Source of the DNA: an uncultured Isosphaeraceae bacterium
GTDB lineage: Bacteria > Planctomycetota > Planctomycetia > Isosphaerales > Isosphaeraceae
Length of the DNA: 64,000 bases
Reading direction: 5' to 3'
Assembly: GCA_945957605.1 (NCBI GenBank)
Contig: CAMFLR010000019.1
Span: 1 to 64,000, forward strand
Position numbers and translations under genes: made by a program. Shown piece by piece: positions 60,088 through 64,000 of this stretch (position 1 is its first letter; every line of letters starts with the position of its first letter). The notes under the pieces were generated by a model. The model was not told where the DNA came from and made no database searches. It saw nothing but the letters and a program-made list of their open reading frames with translations.

Positions 60088-61128
60088 TTGACCGAGAATC
60101 CCCCCCTCCGTTCTCGTCATCGTTGGCTGAGAAAATGCTTCTCGCTCCGAGGCCTCATGATCGCCGTGCTCGTCTTCGGCGCGATATTTGGCCGCTGGAT
60201 TGCTTCGGTTCGCGCGCAGCGAGACGGAGTTCGGGTGATTCGTGACGCGGGTGGCGTTGTGTACTATGACAACCAACGCAAAAACCCAACACGCGGTATG
60301 GCAGTCGAAGATGCGAGCCCCCACGATTGGCAGAACTGGCTCGCGCACAAAATCGGGCCGGACTATCTCTACAATGCAATTGAGGTAACCAATCTCGGTG
60401 AACTCGAGCATACGGAGTTTGTGGGGAAGTTGAGCGTGCTGCCTCGGCTTGAAGTGCTCACACTGAGCGGTAGCCAGTTAAAAAGCGATGACCTAAAAGT
60501 TCTGAGTTATTTGCATAACATCAGAGACCTCGCGATCGTAAGCCGCGATTTCGACGGATCTGGACTGAAGTATCTGCCCAATCCCGGAGCGCTTCGCAAA
60601 CTCGCTTTGTATCCCCACCAGAACCTGGGATTCAAACTGAATGAACTCAGCCGATTCTCGTCGCTCACGTCGCTTTTGATCAACAGTGCTTGCATCACAG
60701 ATGCCGACCTCCATGCGATCGCGGGGCTTACCAACCTCGAATCTCTTTCCTTCTTTTTCACGCCAATTCACACAGAAAGCCTCGTGCATCTCAGAAACAT
60801 GAACTTGAAAACCCTGAATTTGCGAATGACAGGCGTCGACGACCTTCGGCCGATCGGCCACATGACAAACCTTGAAGTTATCGAAATTCATGGCCCTATT
60901 ACCGACGCGACTCTTGAAACGCTGCCCGCGTTCCCCAACCTCCACATTCTAAGTGTCGGCTCCAAACGGCTGACCAATGCCGGCCTGATCCATCTTGCGA
61001 ACCTTCCAGATCTGAAGTTGCTCAATGTCGCTGCACCGAACGACCTGAGTCCGGGCATCGCCGCGCTTCAGGCCAAACGTCTCACACTGAGGATCAGGAC
61101 AACTCGACCACTCGACGATTTGCCGTGA
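60088..61128 (+). CDS. Membrane-anchored LRR protein, copy 1 of 4
   Basis: 346 residues. N-terminus: basic stretch RHRWLRKCFSLRGL then a membrane anchor (MIAVLVFGAIFGRWI), then a helical linker and about eight LRRs of 22-25 residues (LPRLEVLTLSGSQL, LTSLLINSACITDADL, LESLSFFFTPIHTES, LHILSVGSKRLTNAGL and others). LRRs usually mediate protein binding. Start is TTG 60088 with GAGG about 7 bases before it; no ATG gives the full anchor. It begins a run of related genes. Confidence 0.82.
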   Translation: MTENPPLRSRHRWLRKCFSLRGLMIAVLVFGAIFGRWIASVRAQRDGVRVIRDAGGVVYYDNQRKNPTRGMAVEDASPHDWQNWLAHKIGPDYLYNAIEVTNLGELEHTEFVGKLSVLPRLEVLTLSGSQLKSDDLKVLSYLHNIRDLAIVSRDFDGSGLKYLPNPGALRKLALYPHQNLGFKLNELSRFSSLTSLLINSACITDADLHAIAGLTNLESLSFFFTPIHTESLVHLRNMNLKTLNLRMTGVDDLRPIGHMTNLEVIEIHGPITDATLETLPAFPNLHILSVGSKRLTNAGLIHLANLPDLKLLNVAAPNDLSPGIAALQAKRLTLRIRTTRPLDDLP

Positions 61129-61162
61129 ATCGCGACTTCTTCGCCATCTCGCGAGCCCAACC

Positions 61163-62251
61163 ATGACCACGACCTCACCCCCCAAGTCGCATTGGTCTCT
61201 CCTCCGCGAATGTTTCTCAATCCGTGGCTTGAAGATAGGCATCGTCGTTCTCTTTGGTATCTGGCTCGTGTGTTTGGCTGTATCAGCACACGCACAGCGT
61301 AAGGCCGTGGCCGCAATTCACCGCGCCGACGGCAACGCCGTGTACGACCTCGACCTGCGTCTGGCCGATGATCTCAGCCTTTTCGATGGCACGGCTAAAA
61401 CCGCGCTGCGTCGATGGCTGGTGGATCGGTTCGGTATCGATTACTTCGGCAGCATCGAACGCGTCGATAGTTTTCTCAACCCCAAAGACACTTCATTCCT
61501 CGAGCACCTTGGCGCCTTGAAAGGACTGCGATGGCTAAATCTACAACAAGTCGCCTGCGATGACGATGCGCTCAGAGGGCTTCGAAATCTCGATCAACTC
61601 GAAAGCTTGAGTGTCTCATCGAAGCAAATTGACGGCAGTTTTCTTCGTGACCTTCCCAATCCCCAAGCACTTACGAATCTTCATCTCACTGGCACGAATC
61701 TCAGCAGGGCGAATGTTGAATTGCTCCCACGTTTTACGTCGCTCGCAAAACTTAGCATTGAAGGGCAAGGCGTGACTGATGAAAGCATCCAAAGTATTTC
61801 AAACTTCAAGAAGCTAGGGCAACTTGGAATCGAGAACTCGAATATCACAAATGCTGGGCTGGCGCAACTTGCAAATCTGAAACTTCGCTACCTCATTTTG
61901 CAGAATACGAGCGTCGACGATCTGAGCGGGATCGCGCGAATGCGGACTCTGAGTTACCTTCGGCTCAAAGGCCCAATAACCGACGCAACTCTCGCCAGCA
62001 TTCCGGCCCTTCCAAATCTGAACATGATTTTCCTCGACACCGACCAGATTACGGACGCCGGTCTCGTGCATCTGGCAAAGCTTCCCGCCTTGAGGCAAAT
62101 TGATATTGTAACGTCGTGCAATTTGAAGCAGGGCGTCGCCGCGCTTCGCGCAAAATCTCCGAAGATTCAGATCCGGGTTTTGCCACGAGTGAGTACGAGT
62201 GAAAAATTCCGCGTTCGAGTTGCAAAGCCTCCAATTTCAGGCGGGCGCTAA
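61163..62251 (+). CDS. Membrane-anchored LRR protein, copy 2 of 4
   Basis: 362 residues. Same plan as copy 1: basic start SHWSLLRECFSIRGL, anchor KIGIVVLFGIWLVCLAVSAHA, then LRRs such as LRWLNLQQVACDDDALRGL, LTNLHLTGTNLSRANV, LGQLGIENSNITNAGL, LSYLRLKGPITDATL. The last LRRs and the C-terminus match copy 1 (GPITDATL, TNAGLIHLAN against TDAGLVHLAK). ATG 61163. Stop (TAA, 62251) lies one base before the ATG of copy 3. Confidence 0.85.
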   Translation: MTTTSPPKSHWSLLRECFSIRGLKIGIVVLFGIWLVCLAVSAHAQRKAVAAIHRADGNAVYDLDLRLADDLSLFDGTAKTALRRWLVDRFGIDYFGSIERVDSFLNPKDTSFLEHLGALKGLRWLNLQQVACDDDALRGLRNLDQLESLSVSSKQIDGSFLRDLPNPQALTNLHLTGTNLSRANVELLPRFTSLAKLSIEGQGVTDESIQSISNFKKLGQLGIENSNITNAGLAQLANLKLRYLILQNTSVDDLSGIARMRTLSYLRLKGPITDATLASIPALPNLNMIFLDTDQITDAGLVHLAKLPALRQIDIVTSCNLKQGVAALRAKSPKIQIRVLPRVSTSEKFRVRVAKPPISGGR

Positions 62252-62252
62252 T

Positions 62253-63578
62253 ATGGACCCTAAACCATCGATCCAGTTACATCATCGACTTTATCGCACG
62301 TGCTTTTCCGTTCGCGGATTAATGATCGCTGTGCTCGTCCTGGGCGGAATTATCGGCCCGATGGTTGTGCATGCGCGAACGCAACGCGCGGCTGTGCAGA
62401 CGATTCATTCGCTAGGTGGCCACGTTGGCTACGACTGGGAGTGCATGGAGCAGCCGGATGGTACCTGGAGAGCACCTTGCCTCGAACCTTCGCGGCTACG
62501 AAAGTTAATCATTCGCTATCTCGGCCCCGACGCGTTTTGTAACGTTGTTAAGGCTCATTTTGGTTCCGAGTGGGACTCGAGCATCAAGAGCGCTGCGCCC
62601 GACGATGAAGGACGTTTCGAGAGGTTTCTTGCCGCGATAGCACCGCTCGGATCACTCCGCTCGCTCGACGTGTATGAGCGTGGCATGAACACAGAATCGC
62701 TTCGTCATCTCGAAGGTCTGACGCGTCTCACGCACCTTCGCATCTGGAACGTGTATGACGGTAAGCCGCATGTTGAGGGGAGCGGACTTCATTACCTCAA
62801 GGACATGAATCAACTTCGCGACCTTGACCTGACCGGAGTCGAGTTCGCCGATGAAAGCCTCGCCGATTTAAAGCACGTTGGCCAGGTCCGCAAATTGGCG
62901 CTTCGTGGACTTTCCATATCCGACGAAGGAATGAAGACAATCGCAAAGATGCCAAATCTCAGGGCGCTGACGCTGTCCGAAGTGCTCGTCACCAACGAAG
63001 GGCTCAACACGCTGCGCGGGTCGCAGATCGATGAACTTGAAATTGATCTACATCGCTTCATTCCCGTGCCGATTTATGTTTTGAAATATGCGTCCAGAGA
63101 CATCGCCAGTTTCTGTCGCGAGCCGAGTTGGAAGTCCTTACGTTTCGCGATCGGGATGTGGCGATCCATGTTGAGACACTATGCGTTCTACGGCTATTTC
63201 CATGAGTCCGGGATCAATGACGAAACGTTCGATCGCCTTGCCGAAAATGGTTCGTTGCGAATCGTGAAGTTCGAGCACTCAGACTTGAATGAAGATCGAC
63301 TCAAGCGGTTGCTTGCGTCAAAACGTCTTGAAGAGATTGGCTACACATTTCCGAGTTCACCCACACCTACTTTGCCGCCGGCGCCATTGTCCCAGCTTTT
63401 GCCGCCATCCGTTCAACTGACCTACTTTGAGCGCCCGCGTCGGTCACGCTATTCGTGCGGTGAACGACCTTACGTGAGATCCAATTTCCTCGCAGGAGTT
63501 TATTTCGAACGCCAGGCCAGGCGACGTGATGCAGCATTGAAGGCGAATACGCCGGAAGAATCGAACGTCCAACAGTAG
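62253..63578 (+). CDS. Membrane-anchored LRR protein, copy 3 of 4
   Basis: 441 residues. Basic start HHRLYRTCFSVRGL, anchor MIAVLVLGGIIGPMVV, then SLGGHVGYDWECMEQPDGTW, a longer linker than in copies 1 and 2, and about six LRRs (LRSLDVYERGMNTES, LRDLDLTGVEFADES, VRKLALRGLSISDEG, LRALTLSEVLVTNEG). The C-terminus is Pro-rich and polar without LRRs. ATG 62253 directly follows the previous stop, suggesting coupling; a frame to 62199 overlaps copy 2. Confidence 0.85.
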   Translation: MDPKPSIQLHHRLYRTCFSVRGLMIAVLVLGGIIGPMVVHARTQRAAVQTIHSLGGHVGYDWECMEQPDGTWRAPCLEPSRLRKLIIRYLGPDAFCNVVKAHFGSEWDSSIKSAAPDDEGRFERFLAAIAPLGSLRSLDVYERGMNTESLRHLEGLTRLTHLRIWNVYDGKPHVEGSGLHYLKDMNQLRDLDLTGVEFADESLADLKHVGQVRKLALRGLSISDEGMKTIAKMPNLRALTLSEVLVTNEGLNTLRGSQIDELEIDLHRFIPVPIYVLKYASRDIASFCREPSWKSLRFAIGMWRSMLRHYAFYGYFHESGINDETFDRLAENGSLRIVKFEHSDLNEDRLKRLLASKRLEEIGYTFPSSPTPTLPPAPLSQLLPPSVQLTYFERPRRSRYSCGERPYVRSNFLAGVYFERQARRRDAALKANTPEESNVQQ

Positions 63579-63619
63579 CGGGGATTCTCAATAGACGCGG
63601 CATTACAGCGAGCTAAACG

Positions 63620-64000
63620 ATGAATAGGTCGCTTTCGAACTTGCGTCGCCGGGTTTATCGCGTTTGCTTTTCTGTGCGCGGAATGACGATCGGCGTGCTC
63701 ATTCTGGGCGGCTTCATCGGGCCCATGATCCTTCGCGCACGCAGTCAGCGCGCGGCCGTGCAAGCGATACTTTCACTGGGCGGCAGGATTGCTTACGACT
63801 GGCAATGTTTCGAGCGGGAAGATGGAACCTGGGAGGAACACGACGGCGAACCCGGTTGGCTTGCACGGTCAACGATCCGCATGTTCGGCCCCGACGCGTT
63901 TGGTCGGGTCGCTAAGGTTCATCTGAAGGCGACGCTGACGAATAGGATCGCTCCTGAATTCAAGCCTCAAGTCGAGGCGACGCTCGCCGCATTGGAAACA
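63620..64000 (+). CDS. Membrane-anchored LRR protein, copy 4 of 4, 3' partial
   Basis: 127 codons from ATG 63620 to the window end without a stop. It is copy 3-like: RVYRVCFSVRG, anchor MTIGVLILGGFIGPMIL, then SLGGRIAYDWQCFEREDGTW and FGPDAFGRVAKVHL. Nucleotide identity to copy 3 is high over the anchor and the following 60 codons. LRRs are expected beyond the edge. Continues outside the window. Confidence 0.85.
   Translation, partial: MNRSLSNLRRRVYRVCFSVRGMTIGVLILGGFIGPMILRARSQRAAVQAILSLGGRIAYDWQCFEREDGTWEEHDGEPGWLARSTIRMFGPDAFGRVAKVHLKATLTNRIAPEFKPQVEATLAALET

Overview
The window looks like a stretch of chromosome from a member of the Planctomycetota (GC-rich, roughly 60%). The assignment rests on gene content rather than a marker gene: an LpxC-FabZ fusion, a planctomycete-type YdjY-domain protein, a ThuA-like protein next to a Tat-exported Gfo/Idh/MocA protein, an SUMF1-domain protein, an FG-GAP propeller, several TPR-sulfotransferases and LRR proteins with a membrane anchor. 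I saw no rRNA, tRNA, CRISPR array, phage or insertion sequence. All calls come from reading the translations by eye; no database search was run.

Layout. 1-3141 (+) is the end of a lipid A operon: lpxC-fabZ (5' cut by the window edge), lpxA and a translationally coupled Gfo/Idh oxidoreductase, closed by a nested hairpin. 3268-8840 holds a sulfotransferase, then three minus-strand genes: a TPR membrane protein, a TPR-AAA ATPase and a PQQ-type beta-propeller. 9105-13844 (+) has a GT28 glycolipid glucosyltransferase, two small unknown proteins, alanine dehydrogenase, mtnA and a Dabb protein, ending at a bidirectional terminator. 13916-19631 (-) is a sulfur module: Fe-S-type APS reductase, an Rrf2 regulator, a Sat-CysC fusion whose sulfurylase active site is degenerate, a TPR-sulfotransferase and an HD hydrolase. 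A strong promoter-like sequence precedes the reductase.

19736-32277 (-) starts with a YdjY protein and then holds a type IV pilus/type II secretion-like envelope cluster: a PilM-PilN fusion, a PilO-like protein, a PilP-position protein and a very large PilQ-like secretin. Every gene is followed by a hairpin, and three of the proteins carry unusual Met/Gly-rich tracts. 32756-39419 has a bPH-like membrane protein, a large secreted glycosidase-like protein, two small proteins, an M28/glutaminyl-cyclase-like enzyme and Maf. 39594-48277 (+) has the XdhC-MocA pair, then a large membrane protein with an ABC ATPase and ABC-2 permease (Gld-like arrangement), followed by two tandem paralogous membrane proteins.

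48282-55868 (-) has a membrane protein coupled to an FG-GAP propeller, an SDR, a ThuA-like protein, a Tat-exported Gfo/Idh protein and an SUMF1 protein. 55931-64000 has ApbE, a PsbP-like lipoprotein-sized secreted protein, a small unknown, a tandem alpha/beta hydrolase and four tandem membrane-anchored LRR paralogs, the last cut by the window end. Many genes start with GTG or TTG and overlap their upstream neighbour by four bases (ATGA, GTGA or TTGA), so translational coupling is common here.
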